Assembly (NCBI RefSeq): GCF_026240905.1
Contig: NZ_JAPEVI010000003.1
Location: forward strand, 2,356,001 to 2,420,000
DNA: 64,000 nt
Reading direction: 5' to 3'
Source of the DNA: Roseibium salinum
GTDB taxonomy: Bacteria > Pseudomonadota > Alphaproteobacteria > Rhizobiales > Stappiaceae
The notes below the pieces were generated by a model that worked only from the letters and a program-made list of their open reading frames with translations, was not told the DNA's origin and did no database searches. Made by a program: the position numbers and the translations under genes. This document shows positions 37,067 to 46,647 of the stretch, in pieces (positions within the stretch are counted from its first letter, which is position 1; every line of letters begins with the position of its first letter).

Positions 37067-40000
37067 TCAGCCGGCTTCCCGGAATCGCTCCGCGGTCTCA
37101 AGATCGACCGAAACCAGCTGGGAAACGCCCCGCTCGGCCATGGTGACGCCGAAGAGCCGGTTCATGCGGGCCATGGTGATCGGGTTATGGGTAATCACCA
37201 CAAATCGCGTTTCGGTGGTCCTGGACATTTCGTCGAGAAGGTCGCAATAGCGCTCCACATTGGCATCGTCGAGCGGCGCGTCCACCTCATCGAGCACACA
37301 GATCGGCGCCGGATTGGTGAGGAAAACGGCGAAGATCAGCGACATCGCCGTCAGCGCCTGCTCGCCGCCGGACAGCAGCGTCATGGTCTGCGGCTTTTTG
37401 CCCGGGGGCCGGGCGATGATTTCAAGGCCGGCATCCAGGGGATCGTCGGAATCGACCAGCTGCAGTTCCGCGGTCCCGCCGCCGAAAAGATGTGCAAACA
37501 GCCGCTGGAAATGGCCATTGACCACTTCGAAGGACGCCAGCAGGCGCTCGCGCGCCTCCTTGTTGAGATTGGAGATGCCGGTACGCAGGCGGCGAATCGC
37601 CTCGATCAGGTCGTCCCGCTCCGACGTCAGGGTGGTTTTCTGTTCGTCGATTTCCTTGAGCTCTTCCTCGGCGCGCAGGTTCACCCCGCCAAGGCGCTCC
37701 CGTTCCGCCTTCAGCCGTTCCAGCTTGCGCTCCGTCGCGTCAGGATCCGGCAGCGGCGCGCCGTCCTTGAGGCCGGCAAGTTCGGGGAGCGCCGCAACCG
37801 AGACTTCCAGGTCTTCGTCGACCCGGCGCTCCAGTGCGCTCTTGCGTTCGCGGGCCGCCTCCAGACGTTCCTCGGCGCGGATCTTCTGTTCGCGCGCGCC
37901 TGCCATGGCTTCCATCGCCGCCTTGGCGGCCCGGTCCACTTCCGCAAGATCCAGTTCCGCCTGCTGAAGCTGATCGTCCCGGGCCTTCTTCTCCTCTTCG
38001 GCTTTGGCAATCGCGGAAAAGAGCTCCCGGCGCTTGATCTCGATCTCTTCCGGGGCCTCGACCAGTTCCACGCGCTCTTCCTCGGCCTCCTCCCGGCGTT
38101 CCTTCAGCACGGCAATCTGCTGGGCCGCATTGGCCGCACGGGTTTTCCAGCCGTCATATTCGCGCGCGATCGCCTCCAGGCGCCGGTCGCGCATCTGCTG
38201 CTCGCGCGCCAGTCCCTCGGAGACCGCGCGCGCTTCGGCCAATGCTCCACGCGCCGTGCCGACCTTGGCCTGCAGTTCCTCGATCTGGTCCCGGTAGCCG
38301 CTGCTGTCGGGGGCGTCCCGAAGGCGCTCCTCGGCCTCGATCACCTGCTCGCGTGCCATCTCGGCCTCTTCGCCGAAGCGCCCGGCGCGGTCTTCCGCCG
38401 CCGCCTTCTTGGCCGCAAGCTGGGAGATGGCACGTTCCGCGGCCGCAAGAGATTCGCGCGCGGCCGCGGCCTGCCGCTGGCCATCGCGGACCTTGCCGCG
38501 GGCGTTCTGCTCGAATTCGGCGGTCTGGCGGACGCGCCCGGCGGCCTCTTCCAGCGTCCGCTGCCGGTCTTCCAGGTTCCGGCGGGCCGTCTCGATCTCG
38601 TCGGCGAGCTCGGCGAGCCGGTTTTTCTGGGCAAGCCGCTGTGCGGCGGGCGTCGGCGCATTGGCGGCGATCACGAAGCCGTCCCAGCGCCAGAGATCCC
38701 CTTCCTTGGACACCAGTCTTTGTCCCGGCTTGAGCGCGGCGCGCAAGGCGGCGCCCTGCCCCTGGTCGACAATACCGATCTGCCGCAGGCGGCGGGCAAG
38801 TTCCGGCGGGGCTTCGACGACGACCGCAAGCGGGCGGGCGCCAGCGGGCAGAGCCGGGTCGTCCTCGCCGGGCAAGGCACTGCCCCATTTGACCGCCGCC
38901 GCCTCATCCAGCGACGCGTCGAGGTCTTCACCCAGCGCGGCGCCGAGAGCCGTTTCGAACCCCTGTTCGACGCGGAGCTGTTCGACGACCGGCGTATGGT
39001 CGTGGTCCGAATGGACGTTGAGCACCTGCCCCAGAGTGCGCGCTTCGGTTTCAAGCCCCTGCAGCATCTGCTGGGCATCGCTCAAGGGGGCGCGGGCCGC
39101 CTGCTCCTGCTCGCGGGCCTGCCTTGTGGCGGCTTCCGCCCCTTCAACCGCAGCTTCGGCCTCGGCAAGGGCTTCTTCGGCAAGCTCCAGCGCCTCACGG
39201 TTTTCCGCGACGCCGTCGTCTTCGGCCATCTGTGCGTCGAGGTCCGCCAGCGCCTGCCGGGCTTCCTGTGCCTGGGTAACCAGCCTGTCGGCGCGCTGGC
39301 GGCTGTCGGCAACCGCGCGCTCCAACTGGCTGCGCTCGGCGCTCGCACGCGCTTCGGCCGCGGTGAGCTCCGAAAGCCGGGTTTCCAGGGTGCGGACCGT
39401 CTCCTCGGCCTCGGCCACTTTCTCGCGTGCGCTTTCGGTGCGCTCCTGCACCATTTCGTTTTCTTCCAGAAGCTCCGCGCGCTCTTCCGACAGGCGCTCA
39501 AGGACCTCGTCATTTTCAGAAATCATGACCTGTTCGCGCCGGATGTCCTCGGCCAGCTGCACCAGCCGCCGTTCCAGGTCCTGCAGGCGCTCCTTGACGC
39601 GCCGTTCTTCCGCGTCCAGCTCGTTGCGGGCAATGACCAGGCGCTGCAGGGCGGCGCCGGCCCTGGCGGCCTCGTCGCGAAGCGAGGGCAGTTTGTGCGC
39701 GGCAATGGCCTGCACGCGGGCGCTTTCCGCCTGAAGGCTGGTGGCCTCGTTCACCTGCTTCTGGGCATCGGCAAAATGGGCCTCGGCCGAGGCAAGCGCA
39801 TCGCGGGATCTCGCACCAGCGGATATAGAGGATCGAGGCTTCCGCCGCGCGTATTTCGGAGGACAGGTTCCGGTAGCGCGAAGCCTGCCGGGACTGGCGC
39901 CGCAGGTTGTCGAGTTGGCTGTCGATCTGGACCAGCACGTCCTCGAGACGCTCCAGGTTCTGCTCCGCCGCCCGAAGCCGGATCTCCGCCTCGTGGCGGC

Positions 40001-40526
40001 GGGAGTGAAGGCCGGAAATGCCGGCCGCCTCTTCCAGGATCTGGCGGCGCGAGGTCGGCTTGGCGGCGATCAGCTCGCCGATCTGCCCCTGGCGGACCAT
40101 GGCCGGCGAGCGGGCGCCGGTGGAGGCATCGGCAAAGAGGAGCTGCACGTCGCGCGCGCGCACATCCTTGGAGTTGATCTTGTAATTGGAGCCCTGCTCG
40201 CGCTCGATGCGTCGGCTGACTTCCAGCGAGTCGGCATCGTTGAAGGCAGACGGAGCGGTGCGGTTCGGGTTTTCGAGATAGAGCGTGACTTCGGCCGTGT
40301 TGCGGGCCGGCCGGTTGAGACTTCCGGAAAAGATCACGTCGTCCATGCCGGACGCGCGCATGTTCTTGTAGGAGTTCTCCCCCATCACCCAGCGCAGGGC
40401 TTCGACGAGATTGGACTTGCCGCAGCCGTTCGGCCCGACAACGCCGGTCAGGCCGTTGCCGATAATGAACTCCATCGGCTCGACGAAGGATTTGAAGCCG
40501 ACGATGCGGAGTTTGGAAAACTTCAT
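37067..40526 (-). pseudogene. smc: Chromosome segregation ATPase SMC, split by a single frameshift
   Basis: Condensin ATPase that compacts and separates chromosomes. The N-terminal part (from 40526) has [14 protein letters not shown] and Walker [10 protein letters not shown] at 31-39. The C-terminal part has the hinge, long coiled coils, signature LLSGGEQAL and Walker B VCVLDEVDAPLDD. The frames part at a GGG (39805-39807). Dropping one base gives [20 protein letters not shown] and one 1152-residue protein, the normal SMC length. As written it would be two pieces, 336 and up to 895 codons. Loss of smc would be costly, so an indel error is likely. The dsbA-like gene is just upstream. Confidence 0.85.
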
Positions 40527-40613
40527 TGGCGCCCGCCTCCGCCGGAGCCGGCCGCCAATGAAACAAGCATCAGATCAGGCGAAGCCTTTCCGGCCGGCAG
40601 CAATGCCGCCAGC

Positions 40614-41249
40614 TTAAAGCTTTTCCTCGATGATCTTGCCCATCTCTTCAATCGAAAGCGCCCCCGAGTGCTTTTCGCCGTTGATGAAGAATGTCGGCGT
40701 GGAGGTCACCCCGAACTCGTTCGCACCGCGATCCTTCACCGCATTCACTGCGTCAAGCAATTCCTGGTTTGTCAAGCATTGCTCAAAGGACTCTTGTGTA
40801 AATCCGATCTGCTTGGAAAAGTCGAGCATGGATTGATAGGGATTGTCGGTAAACGCCCAGGCGCGCTGGTTTTCGAACATCGTGTCCACAACTTCGAAAT
40901 ATTTGTCCTGCGGCGCGCAGCGAGCCAGCATGAACCCGCCGGCGGCAACCGGATCCAGCGGAAATTCGCGGAAGATGAAGCGGACCTTACCGGTGTCGAT
41001 ATAGTTCTTCTTCAGTTCCGGATAGGTGCGCTTGTGGAAATTCGCGCAGTGACTGCAGGTCATGGACGCATATTCGACAATCGTCACCGGTGCGTCTTCC
41101 TCGCCCAGGACCTTTTCGTCCAGCGGGCCCGCTTTCAGCAGTTCGTCCGCATCGACCGATTGTGCAAACGCTGGAACAGCCCCGGAAAAGCCGAACGCGG
41201 CCGTCGCCAGGGCAGTGGTTTTGAGAAACTGTCTACGGGTCTGAGTCAC
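40614..41249 (-). CDS. DsbA-family thiol:disulfide oxidoreductase, exported
   Basis: 211 residues with a twin-arginine-like signal (TRRQFLKTTALATAAFGFSG) and cleavage near AFAQS. The thioredoxin fold has active site CSHC in YASMTCSHCANFHKRTYP, a DsbA-type insertion, and the cis-Pro loop TSTPTFFINGEKHSG. It catalyses disulfide formation or isomerisation in the periplasm. In related genomes this gene sits between dciA/mutY and smc, as here. A redox partner DsbB is not in the window. Confidence 0.9.
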   Translation of the reverse strand: MTQTRRQFLKTTALATAAFGFSGAVPAFAQSVDADELLKAGPLDEKVLGEEDAPVTIVEYASMTCSHCANFHKRTYPELKKNYIDTGKVRFIFREFPLDPVAAGGFMLARCAPQDKYFEVVDTMFENQRAWAFTDNPYQSMLDFSKQIGFTQESFEQCLTNQELLDAVNAVKDRGANEFGVTSTPTFFINGEKHSGALSIEEMGKIIEEKL

Positions 41250-41407
41250 GAAAAGCGTCCTGTCACGAATTCAAGGGTATTGCACCGGCGGTGCGTTCCT
41301 TCATGTGCCCCTTCAGGCACGAAACGTCAACAAGGCTTCTCAAATGTGGCAGGAGCGAGGACGCGGAAAAGCTTCGTTTCACAGTGTTGTTATCGCCGCA
41401 AGCAGGA

Positions 41408-41941
41408 TCAGGCCGGCTCGCCGGCGCCGCGCGCGATCACCTGGGCACCGAGTTTCTTGAGGGCCTGGCGCAGACGGTCGTTCTCGACACCTTCCAGACG
41501 CTCTTCCAGCCTCTGCTCCTCCGACCGGGTCAGGGCGCGCAGCGACTTGCTGGGCTCGGGCTGTTTCACCAGCACGGGTCTTTGCAGGATCTTGATGCGT
41601 CCGATCGCCGCCCAGCCGTAGAATGTATTGATGCGTTCGATGACCTGGGCGCTGTCGTGGGACAGCAGCAGCGCGGTGGCGCCGTCAGTGTGAACGACCA
41701 GGGTCGCCGGCTGAGGCGGCCTGTCCGGATCGGTCAGTTCGGGCTGGCGCGGCCAGATCAGGCGATCGGGCTGGACCCGCGTACCGTAGCGCTCGCCGAC
41801 GATATCGGCCCAGGAGGCAATGATATCCACGGAGGCGAAGCCGCGTTTCTTGCAGGCAGGCGTCATCGCCTTGCCGACAAGATCGGCAATTGCCCTGGCC
41901 CCATTGGGCCTGCGCGCAGGATTTGCCTTTGCCGCGGTTAT
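41408..41941 (-). CDS. dciA: DciA-type DnaB loader (DUF721), non-standard start codon
   Basis: DciA recruits the replicative helicase in bacteria lacking DnaC. The clear ATG is at 41866, but homology continues upstream in frame (RPNGARAIADLVGKAM before TPACKKRGFASVDIIASWADIVGERYG) and is closed by a TAG before any ATG, GTG or TTG. A perfect AGGAGG (41948-41953) lies 6 nt before an in-frame ATA at 41941, so I place the start there (177 residues). A rare AUA start or a base-call error both fit. It lies between mutY and the dsbA-like gene, its usual place. Confidence 0.75.
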   Translation of the reverse strand: MTAAKANPARRPNGARAIADLVGKAMTPACKKRGFASVDIIASWADIVGERYGTRVQPDRLIWPRQPELTDPDRPPQPATLVVHTDGATALLLSHDSAQVIERINTFYGWAAIGRIKILQRPVLVKQPEPSKSLRALTRSEEQRLEERLEGVENDRLRQALKKLGAQVIARGAGEPA

Positions 41942-42143
41942 AGCCTGCCTCCTCTACCCACCGATTGCCGTCAGGTCCGGCGCGGACCTTTCTCATGGAT
42001 TGAACATTTTGTCCCAATAGAATACGACAAAATCACGACGAATACTTTCTCCAGGCCAAACAGCACCGCCTTTCCACCCAAGTTGTCCCCAGGCTATCCA
42101 GCGTCTTGCGCTTTAGAACCGCCGCGCTTATTCAACTGGCCCC

Positions 42144-43211
42144 ATGAACTCTGCTTCCGCCGCCCAAGCGCTTCTGGACTGGTACGACCGGCATGCCCGC
42201 AAGCTGCCCTGGCGCGTCAGTCCCGAGAACCGGAAAGTCGGCGAAGTGCCCGATCCCTACCGTATCTGGCTGTCGGAAATCATGCTGCAGCAGACGACCG
42301 TGGCCGCGGTGAAGGACTATTTCGAAAAATTCACGCGCGCCTGGCCGACGATAGAAGATCTTGCCGAAGCGCTGGAAGAAGACGTCATGAAGGCCTGGGC
42401 GGGGCTTGGTTATTACTCGCGGGCCCGGAACCTGAAAAAATGCGCCGATGCGGTGGCGGCGGACCATCAGGGACGGTTTCCGGACCGGGAAGAAGACCTT
42501 CTGAAGCTCCCCGGCATCGGCCCTTACACGGCGGCTGCGATCGCTGCCATTGCCTTCGACCGCCATGCCGCGGTTGTCGACGGCAATGTGGAGCGGGTTC
42601 TCACCCGTTTTGCCCGGATCGAAACGCCGCTTCCCGATGCCAAGCCTGAAATCAGGGCGCTGATGGCGGAGTTGACTCCGCAGGAGCGGCCCGGCGACTT
42701 CGCGCAAGGCGTGATGGATCTCGGCGCCACCATCTGCACACCGAAGCGCCCGGCCTGCGTGCTTTGCCCCTGGCGGCCGTCGTGCAAGGTCCAGGGGTCA
42801 CCGTTGGCGGAGACACTGCCCCGCAAGGCGGCGAAGAAGGAGAAGCCGACGCGGTTCGGCGCTGCTTTCGTCGCGGTCGACAGGCAGACCGGTGCGGTGC
42901 TCCTGCGCCGCCGGCCGCCCAAGGGGCTGCTTGGCGGCATGACGGAGGTGCCGGGGACGGCCTGGTCGGCTGAGTTCGACCAGTCGGAGGCAATCGGCAG
43001 CGCCCCCTTCCCGGCCGACTGGCGCCGGCGGACCGGCGAGGTGAAGCACACGTTCACCCACTTCCATCTGAGGCTTTCCGTCTTCCGCGCCGACCTTGAC
43101 GGCGCAAGCGTTCCGCAGCTCGGCGCCGCCTGGTGGTCCGCGCCCGATAGTCTTGGAAGCGAGGCGTTGCCGACAGTCATGCGCAAGGCGCTGTCGGCCG
43201 CGCTGGATTGA
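42144..43211 (+). CDS. mutY: Adenine DNA glycosylase
   Basis: 355 residues. Removes adenine opposite 8-oxoguanine. The catalytic Glu is in LSEIMLQQTTVA, the helix-hairpin-helix in LLKLPGIGPYTAAAIAAIAF, the catalytic Asp in VVDGNVERVLTR, and the [4Fe-4S] loop is CTPKRPACVLCPWRPSC (C-x6-C-x2-C-x5-C). The C-terminal Nudix-like domain (GLLGGMTEVPGTAW, HTFTHFHLRL) recognises 8-oxoguanine. It is divergent from dciA. The start at 42144 fits the conserved LLDWYDRHARKLPWR. Confidence 0.95.
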   Translation: MNSASAAQALLDWYDRHARKLPWRVSPENRKVGEVPDPYRIWLSEIMLQQTTVAAVKDYFEKFTRAWPTIEDLAEALEEDVMKAWAGLGYYSRARNLKKCADAVAADHQGRFPDREEDLLKLPGIGPYTAAAIAAIAFDRHAAVVDGNVERVLTRFARIETPLPDAKPEIRALMAELTPQERPGDFAQGVMDLGATICTPKRPACVLCPWRPSCKVQGSPLAETLPRKAAKKEKPTRFGAAFVAVDRQTGAVLLRRRPPKGLLGGMTEVPGTAWSAEFDQSEAIGSAPFPADWRRRTGEVKHTFTHFHLRLSVFRADLDGASVPQLGAAWWSAPDSLGSEALPTVMRKALSAALD

Positions 43212-43341
43212 AGCGCGCGCACCCGAAAGAGTGTCCGTGGAACTTCCCGGCGCAGGCGCCGTTTCCCGTCTCAAGAAAACAGTTGCAGTTTTTCTGAAAC
43301 GGATGTTGAAGAGCGCGTTCAATCCTCGGATCCCCACATCG

Positions 43342-43891
43342 ATGTTCACCTATACCCATGATGCACTCTTCTCCAGAGCGGACTGCGATGAAATCATTCG
43401 CCTGAGCCGGGCGGAAACGCCGGATCTCGGGCGGCCTTGTAGGCGGCAAGCAGCAAAGTGAAATCCGCCGTGCGAAGATCACATGGCTGGATGACGAAGG
43501 CTCCGCCGGCTGGGTGCTGGAACGGATCATCGGCGCCGTCGCGAAAGCCAACCGGGAGGTCCTCGATTTCGATATCACCGAGTTCAAGGAAAGGCTTCAG
43601 GTCGCGATCTATGACGAGAGCGAGGAAGGTCATTACGACTGGCATTCGGATGTCGGCGAGGGGCCGATTGCCCAGTATCGCAAGGCGACGATCGTCACCC
43701 AGCTGTCGCGTCCGGAAGATTATGAAGGCGGCGCGCTGGAGATCAGCCTCGGGCCGCGGATCCTGACCGCGTCCCGCGAACAAGGCAGCGCCACGCTGTT
43801 CGCAAGCTTCATGCTGCACAGGGTGGTCCCCGTCACGAAGGGAACCCGCTATTCGCTCACCTGCTGGAGCCACGGGCCCCGGTTCAGGTAA
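43342..43891 (+). pseudogene. PKHD-type Fe(II)/2-oxoglutarate dioxygenase, frameshifted
   Basis: The first frame gives FTYTHDALFSRADCDEII; the second continues GGLVGGKQQSEIRRAKITW and then the double-stranded beta-helix core. The iron motif is HYDWHSD (HxD) with the distal His in LHRVVPVTKGTRYSL, whose Arg binds 2-oxoglutarate. Removing one G from GGG at 43429-43431 gives an intact 182-residue protein (195 if the ATG at 43303 is used). Family members hydroxylate prolyl residues or small molecules; the substrate is unknown. The frameshift may be a sequencing error. It follows mutY on the same strand. Confidence 0.75.
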
Positions 43892-44082
43892 ACCGGTCCG
43901 TGAAAAGGCGCAGCCGTCCGGCGGCGCCTGCCGACGTTGCTGTTTGCCCGCGCGAACTATGGCCCGCGCAAACCGGAGGCATATCAAAAAGCACTTTAAA
44001 GTCTTAAATCTGATCGGCTTTTCTGGTTTGATGCGAAATCGGACGAAAGCAACCCTGCGCAAGTTCGCTCTGGACTTCAATA

Positions 44083-44097
44083 TTAGAATTGTTCTAA
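44083..44097 (+). promoter_or_regulatory. Irr (iron-control element) box upstream of bfr
   Basis: TTAGAA-TTG-TTCTAA is a perfect inverted repeat 37 bp before the bacterioferritin start. It matches the ICE box bound by Irr, the haem-responsive iron regulator of Rhizobiales and relatives, which represses iron storage genes when iron is scarce. The motif is seen directly; the regulator follows from family knowledge. Confidence 0.75.
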
Positions 44098-44133
44098 ACT
44101 ATCAAAATCACAGGATTCTTAGGAGGCACTGCC

Positions 44134-44619
44134 ATGAAGGGTAATGACAAAGTCATCAAGCGGCTGAACGAAGCGCTCTTTCTGGAACTCGGCGCGATCA
44201 ACCAGTATTGGCTTCACTACCGCCTCCTCAAGGATTGGGGGTATACCCGGCTCGCGAAAAAGGAACGCGAGGAGTCCATCGAGGAAATGCATCATGCGGA
44301 CAAGCTGACCGACCGCATCATTTTCCTGGAAGGTCATCCCAACATGCAGAAGGTCGCTCCGCTGCGCATCGGGCAGAACATCAAGGAAGTTCTGGAATCG
44401 GACCTTGCCGGGGAATATGACGCCCGCGCCTCCTATACCAAATCCCGCGATGTCTGCCGGGACGAAGGCGACTATGTTTCCATGCAGCTTTTCGAAGAGC
44501 TGTTGGCGGATGAGGAAGGCCATATCGACTTCCTGGAAACCCAGCTGGACCTTCTGGAAAAGATCGGTGTCGAGCGCTACGGCATGCTGAACTCCGCGCC
44601 GGCGGACGAAGCGGACTGA
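44134..44619 (+). CDS. bfr: Bacterioferritin
   Basis: 161 residues, a four-helix-bundle iron-storage subunit that assembles into a 24-mer. The haem-binding Met is in [22 protein letters not shown] (residue 52), and the ferroxidase ligands are ELGAINQYW (Glu18), Glu51 and His54 in the same stretch, the [12 protein letters not shown]lu, and [14 protein letters not shown] (Glu127, His130). AGGAGG precedes the ATG. The Irr box upstream indicates derepression in iron sufficiency. No bacterioferritin-associated ferredoxin gene is adjacent. Confidence 0.95.
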   Translation: MKGNDKVIKRLNEALFLELGAINQYWLHYRLLKDWGYTRLAKKEREESIEEMHHADKLTDRIIFLEGHPNMQKVAPLRIGQNIKEVLESDLAGEYDARASYTKSRDVCRDEGDYVSMQLFEELLADEEGHIDFLETQLDLLEKIGVERYGMLNSAPADEAD

Positions 44620-44644
44620 CGTTTCCCGCATTCAAATCGCAAGG

Positions 44645-44662
44645 CGCGGCCCCGGGGCCGCG
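44645..44662. terminator. GC-rich hairpin after bfr
   Basis: CGCGGCCCCGGGGCCGCG is a perfect 18-bp palindrome 26 nt after the bfr stop, without a T run. It may stabilise the bfr 3' end. A better terminator follows at 44816. Confidence 0.45.
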
Positions 44663-44740
44663 TTCAAGCCGACGGCCCTTCAGGTCGTCGTCACAGAGGG
44701 TTCGGGGCGGAGATTTTTGCGTGGGCAAAAGCCAAGGCTT

Positions 44741-44788
44741 CTGGCTCTCCGATCCCGGCTCGCGCTGCGCTTGGTCGGGATGACGATG
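44741..44788. repeat. Dispersed palindromic repeat, copy 2
   Basis: Same element as at 16-64, with one change (GGTCGGGAT) that keeps a G-U pair in the stem. It lies between the bfr hairpin and the terminator at 44816-44842. Confidence 0.7.
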
Positions 44789-44815
44789 AGAGAGGCTTGG
44801 TTTGCCAGAACGCGG

Positions 44816-44842
44816 AGCGCGGCCCGGAGCCGCGCTTTTTTT
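44816..44842 (+). terminator. Intrinsic terminator between bfr and amn
   Basis: AGCGCGGC and GCCGCGCT around CCGGA, then seven T on the plus strand. It ends plus-strand transcription from bfr before the convergent amn gene. Confidence 0.8.
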
Positions 44843-44880
44843 GTTTCCGAAGACTGGCTGTCCGCCGACCCTCCGTGAGC

Positions 44881-46392
44881 CTACTGGAAGGCCGTCTCGG
44901 TAAAGCTTCGCAGCTTGCGTGAATGCAGGCGCTCTGCGGTCATGTCCCGCATTTTCTCCATTGCCCTGATGCCGATCTGCAGATGCTGGGCGACCTGGCG
45001 TTTGTAGAAATCCGTCGCCATGCCCGGCAGCTTCAGTTCGCCGTGAAGCGGCTTGTCCGAAATGCACAAGAGGGTGCCGTAAGGCACGCGGAAGCGGAAA
45101 CCGTTGGCGGCAATGGTGGCCGATTCCATATCGAGGGCGATCGCTCTCGACTGGGAGAAGCGTTTGACCAGCTCCGGCTGGTTCCAGAGTTCCCAGTTTC
45201 TGTTGTCGAGCGAGACGACGGTGCCCGTGCGCATCACCTGCTTCAGGTCATAGCCGTCAAAGCCGGTGATCTCGGCGACCGCCTGCTCCAGCGCCACCTG
45301 CACTTCCGCCAGCGGCGGGATCGGCACCCAGATCGGCAGGTCCTGATTGAGCACGTTGTCTTCGCGCACATAGCCGTGGGCGAGCACGTAGTCCCCGAGC
45401 GTCTGGCTGTTCCTGAGGCCTGCGCAATGGCCCAGCATCAGCCAGACATGCGGGCGCAGGACGGCGATGTGGTCCGTGATGGTCTTGGCGTTGGACGGGC
45501 CGACGCCGATATTGACCATGGTGATGCCGCTGCCGTCCCGCCGTTTCAGGTGATAGGCCGGCATTTGCGGCAGCTTGGGCAGAACCGTGCCGCTGGACGG
45601 TTCGCTGTGACCGGGTTCGGTGATCAGATTGCCCGGCGCCACGAAAGCCTCGTAGCCGCCTTCCTTGTCCGCCATCAGGTCCATGGCCATGCGGCAGAAT
45701 TCGTCGATGTAGAACTGGTAGTTGGTGAAAAGAATGTAGTTCTGGAAATGCTCCGCAGCCGTCGCCGTGTAGTGTTGCAGCCGGTGCAGGGAATAATCGA
45801 CCCTGGGCGCGGTGAACGAGGCCAGCGGCATGACACCGTCCGCCGGCTCATAGGTCCCGTTGGCGATGGAATCGTCCATCACGGTCAGGTCCGGCAGGTC
45901 GAATATATCGGCGAGCGGACGGTCCAGATTTGCCGCCGCCGCCCCGCCTTCGACATGCGTGCCGTCGTAAAAGGCGAAATGCAGCGGGATCGGCATGTCG
46001 CTGTCACCGACGAGTATCGGCACGTCATGGTTCTTCATGAGCAGCGACAGTTGGGTCTTGAGGTAATTCTGGAACAGATCCGGACGGGTGATGGTGGAGG
46101 AGTGCGTGCCCGGGCGGGAGACGAAGCCGTAGGACAGACGGCTGTCGAGACGGCTGTGGCTGTCGGTCACGATCTGCACCTGCGGGTAATACGCACGGAT
46201 CCGCCCGTCGATCGGCTTGCCATCCAGAAGGTCCAGGAAATATGAGCGCAGGAACGCCGTGTTCGCTTCGAATATTTCGATCAGCCGGTCGACCGCCTTC
46301 CCCGGATCGGTAAAGACTTCCAGCGGATGGGAAGGGGCGAACCGGGTCCTGCGGACCGGCGGCCTCACGTTCCTGCTACTGGTGTTGGACAT
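44881..46392 (-). CDS. amn: AMP nucleosidase
   Basis: 503 residues. Hydrolyses AMP to adenine and ribose-5-phosphate, adjusting adenylate pools. It has the N-terminal AMP-nucleosidase domain (AYYPQVQIVTDSHSRLDSRLSYGFV) and the C-terminal phosphorylase-like domain with MVNIGVGPSNAKT, LMLGHCAGLR and the catalytic region IALDMESATIAANGFRFRVPYGTLLCISDKPLHGE. The length matches Escherichia coli Amn. It is a single gene divergent from the ABC binding protein. Confidence 0.93.
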   Translation of the reverse strand: MSNTSSRNVRPPVRRTRFAPSHPLEVFTDPGKAVDRLIEIFEANTAFLRSYFLDLLDGKPIDGRIRAYYPQVQIVTDSHSRLDSRLSYGFVSRPGTHSSTITRPDLFQNYLKTQLSLLMKNHDVPILVGDSDMPIPLHFAFYDGTHVEGGAAAANLDRPLADIFDLPDLTVMDDSIANGTYEPADGVMPLASFTAPRVDYSLHRLQHYTATAAEHFQNYILFTNYQFYIDEFCRMAMDLMADKEGGYEAFVAPGNLITEPGHSEPSSGTVLPKLPQMPAYHLKRRDGSGITMVNIGVGPSNAKTITDHIAVLRPHVWLMLGHCAGLRNSQTLGDYVLAHGYVREDNVLNQDLPIWVPIPPLAEVQVALEQAVAEITGFDGYDLKQVMRTGTVVSLDNRNWELWNQPELVKRFSQSRAIALDMESATIAANGFRFRVPYGTLLCISDKPLHGELKLPGMATDFYKRQVAQHLQIGIRAMEKMRDMTAERLHSRKLRSFTETAFQ

Positions 46393-46647
46393 ACACTGTC
46401 TCCTTATTTTTGTTATGGCCTCACACTCCCGCCAAGTCCCTTCCGGGTCAATAGATCCGGCGGCAGATTTTGAATTTTTTTTCGCAATGAGAAAAACTTT
46501 GCACTCGGGAGCAACAGGCCGGGAAATGGCCTTTTCCGCAGGGCCGGTCCCCGATAAAGTCCTCGGGAATTTTGCGTAGAACCTCCCCGTTCGCCAGCGG
46601 ATGTTCCAGCGTCACATGAACCACAGGCTTGTCTCCAGGAGTTCCTC

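Noticed and set aside
37187..40177. A 996-codon open frame antisense to smc
   Set aside because: It is the mirror of GC-rich coiled-coil codons. The smc strand has Walker A, hinge and signature motifs, while the antisense product has no recognisable domain.
37067..40526. Programmed ribosomal frameshifting in smc
   Set aside because: No slippery heptamer with a downstream structure is evident, and similar single-base lesions occur in unrelated genes nearby.
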